Below, piece after piece: positions 11,752 through 22,240 of a stretch of DNA of 64,000 bases. The stretch's first letter is position 1. Each line of letters opens with the position of its first letter. Below the pieces are notes generated by a model that was not told the origin of the DNA, made no database searches, and saw only the letters and a list, made by a program, of their open reading frames with translations. The DNA comes from Chamaecrista fasciculata (taxonomy: Eukaryota > Streptophyta > Magnoliopsida > Fabales > Fabaceae): NCBI GenBank assembly GCA_003254925.1, contig QANZ01036151.1, forward strand, positions 157,642 through 221,641. Direction: 5' to 3'. Made by a program: the position numbers and the translations under genes.

Positions 11752-12375
11752 TGAAAACTACAAAGCTGGATTAGGATAAATCTAACCTTGAGTTCACAGT
11801 AGAGGGCAGTTTCCGGCCAGTAGGGGTCGTCGGAACCTGCAAACGAGAATGCACAGGGGGTTCCCTGCGATTCTTCTCCGATGCTTAAGTTAGTGAGAGA
11901 AAGCTGGAGAGTTTGAATATTTTTAGAGAGAGAGAGTTGTTACCTTGGAAAGGCTTCCCCCTTTTCCTTTTATCCTCCTTCCCTTTTGTCTCATGTTCGT
12001 ACGAGGTCTCTCTCTGAGACGTTGGGGGTGTACTCGGGATGTGTGAGGAAAAGGGGGTTGGTGTAGGTTTCTGCTTTTGACGTGACAGCTATCACTGCCA
12101 GGGTACGGTGGGATTTCCAACCTTCTCTCCTGGTTGTCAGTGATAGCCAAGAGTGCTTTTCATGGTTTGGTCTGCGCGCAGGGGGCGTTTTAGTCCTTTT
12201 GCGTGTCCTTCTTGTCCTGTCACGTGCTTTCACGGATCCTAGCATTTAATGCCAATATCTTGGCATTAAATGCTTGACTGTGGGAGGGGGAACCTGCCTG
12301 GGTTGCCTCTCCGTCGGGTATCCTTTATGCCCTTGGATAACAAATCCGAGAGGCCATTCCGAGGAGTGTATATCA
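11752..12375 (-). repeat. 5' LTR of the gypsy element (complete)
   Basis: 624 bp, TG...CA, with GTGTA outside. The internal motif 'acttaagcatcggag' (minus strand) is shared with the solo LTR at 23309-23910, so the two belong to related families. Open frames across it are non-coding. Confidence 0.85.
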
Positions 12376-12724
12376 GTGTATATTAATTAAGACTATAATC
12401 TCATGCTGCCAGGAAAATGAAAATACAAAAAGTTACCGAAAACAATTTGGTGTTGTGCTAAGTGAACTACATTCTAAGGAAGAAGACCAAAGATTACTTT
12501 TTGGAGTCGATTAAGGTGGAAAAGCTTTAATTATTCACTCTTACTTCAAATAAGATTAATCATCGTTACACTAATAAGAGGAATATATACTCAACATGAT
12601 TTAATGAAAAAATACTAAAAGTTTCAAATTAAAGCAAGCAGTGAACAAGAATATTAAATGACATATAATAATATCATTACATTAAAGGGTAAAAGAACAA
12701 AACGCAAATTTGATGAAAGATGAA
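12376..12724. other. gap between gypsy element and LysM gene
   Basis: AT-rich, no gene. It should contain the 3' untranslated region and polyadenylation signal of the minus-strand LysM gene; an AT-rich stretch at about 12600-12700 is suitable, but I cannot fix the site. Confidence 0.4.
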
Positions 12725-13033
12725 TTAGAATGAAGGTGTGATTTTGAGAATGAGACCAGGGAAAAGATCATCAGGGTCATAAACATGAGGATTGTTGTGA
12801 AGAATGAAGGGATCATTACACTTTTGGCTAATACTATGAAGACTCTCTCCTTCTGATCTCACCACATAGATTTCTTCGCATTCTTCAATTGATCTCCTTA
12901 AACTGCTCACACCAACAACAACATTATTAACACCATCATCATCATCACCATCAAATGCTGACGTGGACATGCACAGTACGAGGAAGATCATCATCATGTA
13001 ATACACCACACGAGCACAACGCCATGACGCCAT
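12725..13033 (-). CDS. small secreted LysM-domain protein
   Basis: Single-exon frame of 102 residues from the Met in 'acaATGGcg'. A longer frame opens 54 bases upstream (13087), but the inner Met gives a normal signal peptide: two Arg near the start, then the hydrophobic core 'VVYYMMMIFLVLCMSTSAF'. An acidic linker (DGDDDDG) follows, and then one LysM domain at about residues 53-98, with 'YVVRSEGESLHSISQKC', the conserved 'NP' and 'PGLILKI'. Single-LysM plant proteins of this size exist in Arabidopsis; LysM modules bind N-acetylglucosamine glycans such as chitin or peptidoglycan fragments. There is no kinase, membrane anchor or second LysM, so an apoplastic protein is likely. Its partner is unknown. 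The upstream region (13100-13260) holds RY and ACGT motifs. Confidence 0.85.
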   Translation of the reverse strand: MASWRCARVVYYMMMIFLVLCMSTSAFDGDDDDGVNNVVVGVSSLRRSIEECEEIYVVRSEGESLHSISQKCNDPFILHNNPHVYDPDDLFPGLILKITPSF

Positions 13034-13121
13034 TGTATATATATATATGTTAATTAGAGAGAGTGAGAGAAGTATTTCAGATTTCATAAATATGTTTGGA
13101 TTTTGGAATGAGCTTGTCGTT

Positions 13122-13250
13122 AAATATATAAAAGAATTAATTAATTTATATATAGAGGGAAATTAATTATTTAAGGAGTGGATTATTAAGACGTACGTGG
13201 GATCATGCATGCATGCATGCATGATGGAGTAGTGTACGTACGTGGGAGGG
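13122..13250 (-). promoter_or_regulatory. LysM gene upstream region with TATA-like and RY/ACGT motifs
   Basis: On the minus strand a 'ttttatatatttaa' TATA-like run lies about 90-100 bp before the start codon. About 170-190 bp before it sits an uninterrupted run of overlapping CATGCATG (13204-13223), the RY element bound by B3 factors of the ABI3/FUS3 type. Next to it is GTACGTACGTGG with an ACGTGG core. Motif matches are seen directly; function is inferred. Confidence 0.45.
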
Positions 13251-13439
13251 TTAGTTTTGAGTTTTGACGGTTAATTAGGAAATATAAGAAACCACGATAA
13301 ATCATGCCCTTCTTCGTCCCACGTTCGTATTCTAAATGTATGGGCTTTTAATTAATTATTGATTATTTTTAATTAATTATTTTAAGATAATATGTTTTGA
13401 ATGTTAAATTAAAGTAAATTATCATGATACTTTTTTAAA

Positions 13440-13660
13440 GAACAAAATCTCAAATTAGTTCCAAATGTATGGGATAGATTTCAAATTGATTTTAAATATT
13501 TAAAATAAAATTTATTTCTATAATCTTTTAAATATAATTGGTCTCAAATGAGGTCAAATGAAGTAGGTTTGGGATTAATTTGAAAAATTATAGAAATATA
13601 TGACTAATTTGAAATCTACCCCATATATTTGGGACCGATTTGAGGTTTTAACCTTATTTA
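13440..13660. mobile_element. small foldback repeat
   Basis: 'ctcaaattagttccaaatgt' and 'gggatagatttcaaattga' at the left are answered by the inverted 'aatttgaaatctacccc' and 'tttgggaccgatttgagg' at the right. Element length is about 220 bp. No coding capacity and no clear target duplication. Related sequence is at 35125-35482. Confidence 0.5.
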
Positions 13661-14025
13661 AATCTTCACTTTTGATTCCCCTTTTTCGGAAATATAATAT
13701 GTTTTCTTGATTTATTCCCAAATAAAAGGAAATACTCCGCAGTTCCTTAAAAATAATTTTGATTCTCTGAAGTCTGAATACTTATAAATACTTGAAATAA
13801 ATACTATATTTAAAAATTAAGTTATATGAAACTTTTGAAAAAAAAAATTAATCATTTGGTCCTTATACTTTACCCCAAAAAAATAGAGTCAGTCTCTACA
13901 ATTTTATTTTTTAAAAAACAAGTCCTTAAATTTTATAAATTCTTAGATTTTTAGTCCTCCATATATAAATTTCTCATATAAATATTTATTTAGAGTTAGC
14001 TAAGTTACAAGAGTCTGGGATTAAA

Positions 14026-14393
14026 TCTTATATTATATGGCTTCACCTCTTTCTGGTCGTCCATGTTTAAAACTATAGTCTAAGAAATTAAAAAAAAAAT
14101 CAACTCCCCACTCACTCTCCCGGCTCCCCACTTCTTTAAAAAAAATGCAAAAAACAATTAAAAACTAAAAAATGCCACCACTCTCTTTCCCCACTCACTC
14201 TCTCCATATGAGGTAATTTCAAATTGGTCCTAAATATTTTATTTATTTTAGATGAGTCTTACATATTTTTATAATTTATCAAATTGGTCCCAACTTACTC
14301 TTTTATCAATATAAAAATTTAATATAATCTTCAACTTTTAATCAATTCAAATGTTACATGCATATTGACCTAACGGGCACACCAAGCCCCTAA
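14026..14393 (+). mobile_element. non-autonomous Helitron, family B, copy 2
   Basis: Starts TCTTATATTATATGGC after an A (14025) and ends CAAGCCCCTAA before a T (14394), again 5' TC, 3' CTRR and A/T insertion. Internal sequence aligns with the inverse of 8973-9304 ('atatggcttcacc...ctggtcgtcc'), which confirms both edges. It carries an extra roughly 110-bp segment with duplicated 'ccccactcactctc'. Confidence 0.65.
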
Positions 14394-14527
14394 TTTGTAT
14401 ATATAGCTTTGATATTGACCTTTTGTTTGAATTAATTTTGTAATTATTTCTTTTATAAAAGCTTTTAAAAATAGTATCATTACATAATTAAGTATTAAAG
14501 ACTTAAAGTTCAAAGATTTATAAAAGG

Positions 14528-14976
14528 AAAAAATACCTTTAGTATCCTTAAATTATAAGGTAGGTGTCAATTATATCCCCAAACTTTTATTATGGCCAAT
14601 TATACTCTCACATTTTCGCATTTGACTCAATTGTACTATAAAGCCTAACGCCGTCAAAATCGTTAACAAGAAATGCTAACATCATGGTAAGGTGTTAATA
14701 AATAATAATACATCAAAACGTTCACATTCATGTCAGTTGTACCTTTAAACTTTCATATTTTTTGTCAATTGTTGTACACTTGTACCCCTAAAAATATTAA
14801 CGTAAGTATAATATCAGCATTTTTTATTAATGATTTAAACGACGTTAAGCCATGAGGTACAATATATAATTGATTCATAGTACGAATTTTAAGGATATAA
14901 TTGACTAAAAAAAATATGGGTACAACTGATATTACCCAAACAATTTAGGGGTATATCGAAGTTACTTTTGCTTTTA
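14528..14976. mobile_element. foldback element with roughly 180-bp inverted arms
   Basis: The left arm ('gtcaattatatccccaaac', 'caattgtacta', 'taacgccgtcaaaatcgtta') is answered by the right arm in inverse ('gacgttaagccatgaggtac', 'atataattgactaaa', 'aggggtatatcgaagtta'). No open frame. Boundaries are approximate because the arms are diverged. Confidence 0.5.
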
Positions 14977-14982
14977 TAATAA

Positions 14983-15430
14983 GGGTAAATTCCACTTTGA
15001 TACCCTGTTCTTTCAAAAGTGATACTTTGGTACCCCATCCTTTAAATTCTTACCACTTTGGTATCCAATTTCATTTTCCCGTTAGATTTTGACAGTAAAA
15101 GTCACATGAGGCGCACAAGGGACCCAAAAATACCAAACCAGCATTCTCCTTTCAAAAATCGCGATTCACACGGCCAAAATTGCAAGTCACACTATTATGG
15201 GATGACTGAACTTTGGCTGTGTGACTTGCAATTTTGACCATGTAAATCGCGATTTGTGAGAGGAGAATGGCTGATTTGGTGTTTTGGGGTTCCTTGTGTA
15301 CTTCACGTGACTTTCACCATCAAAATCTAATGAGAAAATGAAATTGGGTACCAAAGTGGTCACAATTTAAAGGACAGGATATCAAAGTGTTACTTTTGAA
15401 AGAACAGAGTACTACTAAAGTATTATGACT
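14983..15430. mobile_element. foldback element, gggtaaatt-type ends, long hairpin
   Basis: Arms of about 210 bp pair closely: 'ctgttctttcaaaagtgata', 'ccactttggtatccaattt', 'tcgcgattcaca' and 'aaaattgcaagtcacac' all recur inverted. The loop is only about 25-30 bases, so a transcript could fold into one long hairpin. The left terminus 'gggtaaattccactttg' resembles the GGGTAAATTACAC family at 25248-25677, but the right terminus has diverged ('ctactaaagtatta'). Non-coding. Confidence 0.6.
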
Positions 15431-18400
15431 GATTAAAAATAAAATTATAGGGAGCAAATAAAAAACTTTAGTAAAATGTATATAAAGACCCAATAATTAA
15501 TATTTTGATCAATTTTTTAACAAAATATCAAACGTTAATCAAGGTTTTAGCTAGATTTGAATAATCTTGCTGACTCTACTCTCTATTATATTGTTTCCAA
15601 TTCGAATAGAGATTAACCAAGAGTGAAATCGATGAAAATTAAATTGAGTGGAGTGTAACGTAATTAACCAGGGTCACTGAAGATGCAATTATCAAAAGCA
15701 CATAGTAATGATGCTGATCTTGAATTAATTGAAATATCAGTGAGGCTCTGAACAAATGATTAAATTTAAAACACAATTTACAATAATATAATACTTAATT
15801 AATTAATTAATTAATGCTTAATGAAAGATATATATTACCATGACTTGGGTTTTCAACATTGGGTGGTGGGTAAACTGGGGGAAATGTACATATGTGGTTG
15901 CAATTTTAGTGCTTCATTCATAGATGTGACTTGGCAGCCAAATATATGAGGATGACACACAAGTCTATACAAAACATAAAGCGGAAAACAAGGAAGGAGT
16001 AAGAACAAACAAAATGAATTAGTTACAAGTGAGCCTTTTCAGATTGAAGACTATTTTTTCGAAAAGTGTGAGAAAAATGGGATTATGATAATTTAATTTT
16101 CTTATCAAAGGAATAATAAGAAAGTATTTTAGGTCAAAACTCACAATTACAAATGAGCCTATAATTAAAGACAAAATAGAACTCAAACAAGGCCAAAAGA
16201 TGATAAAAATTTCTGCCTTAATTCTCTGAAATATGTCGGATCCAATAATAATGGAAGAAAAAAGGTAATCTAATTAAGGATTTACGTATTTATTCTTTAG
16301 GATAATTATGTGTAGGAATGTAAGGAGAAGCTAAGGTAGTCTTATAATTATTCATTTGTTCCTTTTAAATCCATATTTTAGCCAGTAATTAATCAAGTCA
16401 GTGATATTTAATTGAATTTTAATGTTTAAATAATTTGATTATTATCAGTCTATTGAAATTTTATCTTAAAAGATCACAAGAGTAAAATACGATTATTATA
16501 TATACAACCACATGCATATTGAAATACTCAAATTTGAGTCAAAATTAAATTAACAAATAAACATTATTATCATATGGTACATACAAATTCATAGGACTTA
16601 TCAAAGAATGATTAAAATCTCATTTTAGTGCCTAATGTTTACCTAATTTTTTTTGTTCTAGTTTGGTACTTAATCAATTCCATTAATTTTGATCCTTGAT
16701 GTTTCTTAATAAGTTTCACGATTGGTCCCTATTGAATATATAGTCATATCTCTCTCGTTTTAAATTTAGATGTGATAATTAAAAATAAAGCTACAGGTTA
16801 CTCATGACAAATTCTTTTTCTACCTAGTTAGGATCATTGGCAAACGAGGTTAAATTAGGTCCAAAAGTGGGTCACTCGTTTCATATTAAGTTGGTCATAT
16901 CTCTCGTTTCACGTTTAAATGCAACGAAATCATAGCTATAAGTTACTCTCAACGAGTTCTTTCTCTATCTTGATGGAACCGTCGGCAAACAAGCTCAAAT
17001 AATACTTTGAAAGTGGGTTTCATGACTTTCATTAAAAGTTAAAACACCAATACCAACTTTTAATGTGGAGTACTATTTGACCTTATTTATCAGTGAGCCC
17101 AACTGAACAAAAAAAAAAACTCATTAATAGTAACCATAATTTCGATTTTATCGCATTCATACTTAAAATAAGAGAGAGTTGGTCATCTTCATGAAACGAG
17201 CGACCCACTTTTAGGCTCGATTTCATCTCGCTTTCCAATGACCTCTAATGAGCATAAAAAGAATTTGACAAGAGTAACTTGTAGCTTCAATTTTATCACA
17301 TTCAAACTTGAAACAAAAGATATGACCACATTCAGTAATTAATGACCAAAACAAAACTATTGAGAAATATTAAGGACCAAATCAAAATTAATTACTAACT
17401 ATAATAACATATATAACATTAATGATATTCTGATGGACTTCTACATTATAGTTCTATTGTCTTACAAAAATTGTAGTAATTTTATCATTTAAAAATTATC
17501 TTTATGGATCTAGATCTTCTTATTTTACTTTTTACATTTTTATGTATTTTAGACAAAATAATAAATATGCAAGACTCATACTTTTTTTTTCTTACCTCTT
17601 TCTTTATCTCTTTAAAATATATTAAATATGTGAAAAATGAAAATACAAAATATTCACTTTCGATGTTGGATGCAATGGGTATAAGTACTACTTTCTTAAA
17701 CCTCAAATAAAAATTATCAAACAAACATCCCCAATGGAATTTTTTTTTTGAGCAAATCGCCAATGAAATTCATACTCATTTTATCCTCATATTTCCATCC
17801 AAAAGCTAAATATTATACTACAGAAGTTATATAATTTTGATTCATATTTATCTATTAATTCAATAAATTATTAATAATGTAATTCATTTTACCTGTCACA
17901 ATTCTATTTGCATCACTGGTTGGCAAAAGTTGGTCAGACAATAAATAAGTCCTTTGAAATAAAAGAAAATATATAATATAAATAAAACTTTGTGGATGGA
18001 GCTATGGGGGTACCCTACCCTACACCATAAGCTACAGTAAAATGGCCCACAAAAGAATGGTCCAATGGTCCTCAATCCTCATCCACAAAAGTAGAAACCT
18101 GCAGAAAAGAAAGAAAAATACGACCCAAAGAGGATATATACATTAATGAGGACAAATATTAAGGACTTGTTTTTTTTAGAAAAAAAAAAAACTTAAGGTG
18201 TTCAAATATTTTCATAGGCAAATACTCTAAGTCATGTTAATTATCCATTTTTTATATGAAAAATAATTAATAGAAATAAGCTTGAATTATTGAAAGTGTT
18301 TAAAAAATGTTACATAACATATATTCTTAAACTCATAGTATAATATTTTCTGGGTTAAAAAGAGAAATTAATATTGAAATAAATTGTTTTCATACTAATG

Positions 18401-18432
18401 GACCATACATGTAATAGACCTATATATTAAGA
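15431..18432. other. intergenic DNA, one large foldback, no gene
   Basis: Apart from the foldback at 16616-17400, the stretch is AT-rich with scattered stops. Open frames at about 17485-17763 are low-complexity and overlap on both strands; I do not accept them as genes. Confidence 0.5.
16616..17400. mobile_element. large diverged foldback element with internally duplicated arms
   Basis: Two arms of about 370 bp are inverted copies. Within each arm the block 'gtcatatctctctcgtttt' plus 'gttact...gagttctttctc' occurs twice, so each arm is itself a diverged tandem duplication. Typical 'ttggtccc' words mark the ends. The same words occur in the elements at 21155-22240. No coding potential. Confidence 0.55.
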
Positions 18433-18739
18433 TTAGGGCTTTTCGTGCCCTAACGAACACGAAATATGTATGTAACATTTGATTTGACATTTGTAGTTAT
18501 TCAGTGACTAAATAATATATTTCTATTATTCAATGACTAAATCGTTAAAAGTAGTGTGAAAATTAAAAGACCAAATAATAAGTTTTTACTTTCACAAAAC
18601 CCATATACTACTTTCTCTCTCATTATTTATACAAATAGTCAATTATCAAATTTCGTATGTTTATTTTTTATTTTTTTATTTTTAATTTAATTATTTTTGA
18701 CTCACCAAAAGTACTCTCACACATATAGTATAGTATAGA
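18433..18739 (-). mobile_element. non-autonomous Helitron, family A, copy 2
   Basis: Minus-strand start TCTATACTATACTATATG after an A; minus-strand end AGCCCTAA before a T (CTRR with R=A). It aligns along its whole length with 9362-9670. The terminal hairpin has decayed (GTTCGTTAGGGCAC), suggesting an older copy. Confidence 0.75.
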
Positions 18740-19223
18740 TAAATATAGATATAGATGAATAATTTGACGAAAATATTTTGATTGATAAGCTTAATTATTA
18801 GAAACTGTATTTGGATCAATAAGACATGATGGGACATTGAACCATAATTAGGTATAAATAAGAAGTTAAATGTCGTCATAATATATTATAATTAACCAAA
18901 AAAGAGTGTGTAAAAAATTATTCTTGTAATTAATTTTTGTAGTCTATAATATTTTTTATGAAAAGCGCGCATAACTGTAAGAAAATATCCACTAAAAATA
19001 TAAGATCAAATAAATTATCTAGTGAGTTAGTTGTTTATTTTGCCGTCATCAATTTACTTTCTAAGAAAACTATTACCAACAAACTCGGTTTCGTCTCAAA
19101 AGCTTCTAGTATCATCAGTCATCACATTAGTCTAAACTTTAATTAATGACAATAGAAAAACATCAAGTAAATGAGTTGAATGAAGAATTCATGAGGTGTT
19201 TATCAGAAAAAAAAAAAAAAAAA
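18740..19223. other. AT-rich intergenic DNA before the assembly gap
   Basis: No gene seen. It ends in a poly-A run directly at the N gap. The 62-codon frame at 18958-19146 has no recognisable features. Confidence 0.4.
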
Positions 19224-19974
19224 NNNNNNNNNNNNNNNNNNNNNNNNNNNNNNNNNNNNNNNNNNNNNNNNNNNNNNNNNNNNNNNNNNNNNNNNNNNNN
19301 NNNNNNNNNNNNNNNNNNNNNNNNNNNNNNNNNNNNNNNNNNNNNNNNNNNNNNNNNNNNNNNNNNNNNNNNNNNNNNNNNNNNNNNNNNNNNNNNNNNN
19401 NNNNNNNNNNNNNNNNNNNNNNNNNNNNNNNNNNNNNNNNNNNNNNNNNNNNNNNNNNNNNNNNNNNNNNNNNNNNNNNNNNNNNNNNNNNNNNNNNNNN
19501 NNNNNNNNNNNNNNNNNNNNNNNNNNNNNNNNNNNNNNNNNNNNNNNNNNNNNNNNNNNNNNNNNNNNNNNNNNNNNNNNNNNNNNNNNNNNNNNNNNNN
19601 NNNNNNNNNNNNNNNNNNNNNNNNNNNNNNNNNNNNNNNNNNNNNNNNNNNNNNNNNNNNNNNNNNNNNNNNNNNNNNNNNNNNNNNNNNNNNNNNNNNN
19701 NNNNNNNNNNNNNNNNNNNNNNNNNNNNNNNNNNNNNNNNNNNNNNNNNNNNNNNNNNNNNNNNNNNNNNNNNNNNNNNNNNNNNNNNNNNNNNNNNNNN
19801 NNNNNNNNNNNNNNNNNNNNNNNNNNNNNNNNNNNNNNNNNNNNNNNNNNNNNNNNNNNNNNNNNNNNNNNNNNNNNNNNNNNNNNNNNNNNNNNNNNNN
19901 NNNNNNNNNNNNNNNNNNNNNNNNNNNNNNNNNNNNNNNNNNNNNNNNNNNNNNNNNNNNNNNNNNNNNNNNNN
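19224..19974. other. assembly gap of 751 N
   Basis: A run of N only. Its left edge is a poly-A tract and its right edge enters the middle of a GGGTAAATTACAC-family foldback, so the gap hides at least the left half of that element. Confidence 0.95.
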
Positions 19975-20119
19975 TTATGGTTAAAATTACAAAATAGCTC
20001 TAAAGGGTACCAAAGTGTTAATGGAGAATACCACAGGGTACCAAAGTGTCAAGTTTCAAACCACAGGGTACCAAAGTGAAATAGGGTCAAACCACAGGGT
20101 ACCAAAGTGTAATTTACCC
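19975..20119. mobile_element. right half of a GGGTAAATTACAC-family foldback element
   Basis: Four 'cagggtaccaaagtg' words end in 'gtaatttaccc'. The stretch matches the right arm at 25533-25677 almost base for base. The left half falls in the N gap. Confidence 0.85.
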
Positions 20120-20238
20120 TAAAAATAATAAATATACTATTCTGATATTTTAAAAATTAAACTATATATTTTTACATTTCAGGGACTAAATTGTTAACTC
20201 AATAATCTTTCGATGATCAAATTATTAATTTACCCTAT

Positions 20239-20600
20239 TAATTGACTAATACTGACTCCCACGTGGGGGTCCACTTCAATGGGGGAGTGCACGTGCGGGC
20301 CCACTCTCTAAGTGAGCCACAAAGCCCAGAATGCCAACCAAGCATGGACCCCACGATCAGTGGTGGGGTCCACGTGGCCGTACGTACACGGCAAGTTGCA
20401 GTGTGGAGCCACACAGAGGAGTGGAGCCACCCCCACTGAAACGAAAATGGAAGTGGGGGCATATATATGAGTCAGTGATGTGTCGACGTGAGGAGGAGCG
20501 TGTGTGTCCCACGCGCGCATGGGTTTAGCAACTCTCAGTTTCAGCGTGCACACTCGTGTGGGTCCCACTTTCTTGTGCTGGCCCCACTATCTCATATATA
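20239..20600. promoter_or_regulatory. GC-rich island with G-boxes and TCP-type sites
   Basis: Strikingly GC-rich against an AT-rich background. It holds three CACGTG G-boxes (20260-20265, 20290-20295, 20371-20376), several GTGGGNCC/GGNCCCAC-like words including GTGGGTCCCAC (20558-20568), and repeated 'gtggggtccacgtgg'-like palindromes. The open frames on both strands are mutually overlapping and look like by-products of GC content. It could be a distal regulatory block for the TCP gene 5.5 kb away, an element remnant, or part of a lost gene. Function is not shown. Confidence 0.35.
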
Positions 20601-20666
20601 TATGTATAGTCTATAGTGAACTTTTTTTTTGAAGGTAAAAATATATTTTCTGTTTTTATTGATATA

Positions 20667-21097
20667 GGTTAAAGTGCGCTTTTGGTCCCATAACTTTGAT
20701 AAAGGTTTCAATTTGATCCCATAAATTTTTTTCTTGCAATTTTGGTCCCATAACTTTGGAAAAGGTCTCAATTTGGTCCCATAACTTTTTTTGTTGCAAT
20801 TTTGGTCCCATAACGTTTGAAAACGTCTCACCGTTGGTCCCATTATTGATTTCCATCCATTATCTGCCACTAAAAATGATCTGACATACTGAGTTGGATG
20901 ATGACGTGGCAAATATGGGTGAAGTTATTGGACGGATGGAAATCAGCTTGGGACCAACGGTGAGACGTTTTTAGAAGTTATGGGACCAAAATTGCAACAA
21001 AAAAAGTTATGGGACCAAATTGAGACCTTTGCCAAAGTTATGGGACCAAATTGAAACCTTTTTCAAAGTTATGGGACCAAAAGTGCACTTTAGCCAA
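20667..21097. mobile_element. foldback element, 'tttggtcccataacttt' family
   Basis: Arms of about 180 bp: 'gttaaagtgcgcttttggtcc' type left end (abbreviated) and the inverse of 'aaagtgcacttttggtcccat' type right end. 'aacgtctcaccgttggtccc' recurs inverted. The core holds a short unique piece with 'gatgacgtggcaaat'. Flanks attgatata and aatgttata match at 7 of 9 positions, a possible eroded duplication. Relatives: 50100-50509, 54612-55050 and 56690-58315. Confidence 0.65.
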
Positions 21098-21154
21098 TGT
21101 TATATTAATTTTTGATTTTTTGTTTTTAATGTTTGTTTATTGTTAATTTTAGGT

Positions 21155-22240
21155 TAAAGGGTCATCTTTTTCATAAACATATGTGTTAATGTTCATTTTG
21201 GTAATTTATATTTCAAAATATTTAAATAAGTAAATATTGACAAAATTGTTTTATTTTGGTCCCAAACTATTAAATATAGTCATATTTTTTTCGTTTCAAG
21301 TTCAAATTTGACGAGTTCAGAACAACGTATTATTCTCAAATAGTACTTTCTCTATCCAATTGGAGCTGTCAGTAAACAAGGTCAAATAAGTTCTGAGACT
21401 AGACCGCTTGTTTCACGATCAAATAAGTAAAATGGATCATATCTCTCTTGTTTCAAATTTGAATCGACGAATTCAATGATACGAGTTACTCTTAACAAGT
21501 CCTTTGAACTTGAATGGAGAGACGAGAGAAATATGACCAAATTCATCAGTTTGGGACCAAAATGAAACATTTTACCAACATTTAAGACCAATTTGAACAT
21601 TTTGAAACATAAAGGACCAAAATGAACATTAGGGCATACATTTTGGTCCTTTATGTTACAAAATGTTTATTTTATATTTTGTCCAATTTATACATTTTTT
21701 TATAATATTGATAATATATAGAGAAAAAAAAAGTCAACTAGTCATTTTGGTTCTAAATGTATGTTCTAATGTTCATTTTGGTCCTTTCTATTTCAAAATG
21801 TTCAAATTGGTCCTAAATGTTGGCAAAATGTTTTATTTTGGTTTCAAACTATTAAATTTGGTTATATTTCTCTCGTATCTCATTTCAAGTTCAAAGTACT
21901 TGTTAAAAGTAACTCATAGCTCTGAATTTTTCGCATTCAAACTTGAAACGAGAGAAATATAACCAATTTTGCTTGTATGACTATGAAATGAGTGGTCTAC
22001 TTTCATGATCGATTTGACCTCGTATATTGCCAGCCCCGATTGAATAGAGAAAATAATTTTTTAGAACAATACATAGCTCTAAACTCATCATATTGAAACT
22101 TGAATGGAGAGAAATATGATCATATTCAATGGTTTGGGACCAAAATGAAACATTTTGCCAGTATTTAGGACCAATTTGAACATTTTGAAACATAAAGGAC
22201 CAAAATTTATATTAAGACATGCATTTAGGACTAAAATGAC
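21155..22240. mobile_element. two adjacent related foldback elements
   Basis: Two inverted-repeat units (about 21155-21640 and about 21740-22240) stand side by side. Each has 'aatgttcattttggtcctt' ends and interior 'catatttctctcgtttcaag' words in both orientations. They resemble 16616-17400. Short open frames here translate the repeat words and are not genes. Confidence 0.55.

Larger units (their letters stand above)
9974..12375 (-). mobile_element. Ty3/gypsy LTR retrotransposon, minus strand, interior cut at an N
   Basis: Read on the minus strand: a full 5' LTR (12375 to 11752, 624 bp, TGATATACACT...TTTTCA), a primer-binding site TGGCGCCGTCTGTGGGGA right after it, a gag frame, then a single N at 10318, then the terminal 344 bp of the 3' LTR (10317 to 9974). 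The target duplication GTGTA is perfect on both sides (9969-9973 and 12376-12380). By eye the two LTR segments differ at one position, so the insertion is young. Protease, reverse transcriptase, RNase H, integrase and about 280 bp of the 3' LTR are missing exactly at the N, which points to an unresolved assembly gap rather than a natural deletion. Confidence 0.88.

Noticed and set aside
10414-11754. Several plus-strand frames of 63-126 codons
   Set aside because: They lie antisense to the gypsy gag or in its leader and have no features of their own.
11923-12245. Minus-strand frames of 75 and 84 codons
   Set aside because: They fall within the gypsy LTR; LTRs of this type are non-coding.
19146-19997. 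Open frame of 260-283 codons across the N gap
   Set aside because: Nearly all codons are N; it is an artefact of the gap.
20239-20570. Overlapping frames of 65-86 codons on both strands in the GC-rich island
   Set aside because: High GC lowers stop frequency; no domain, splice pattern or start context supports them.
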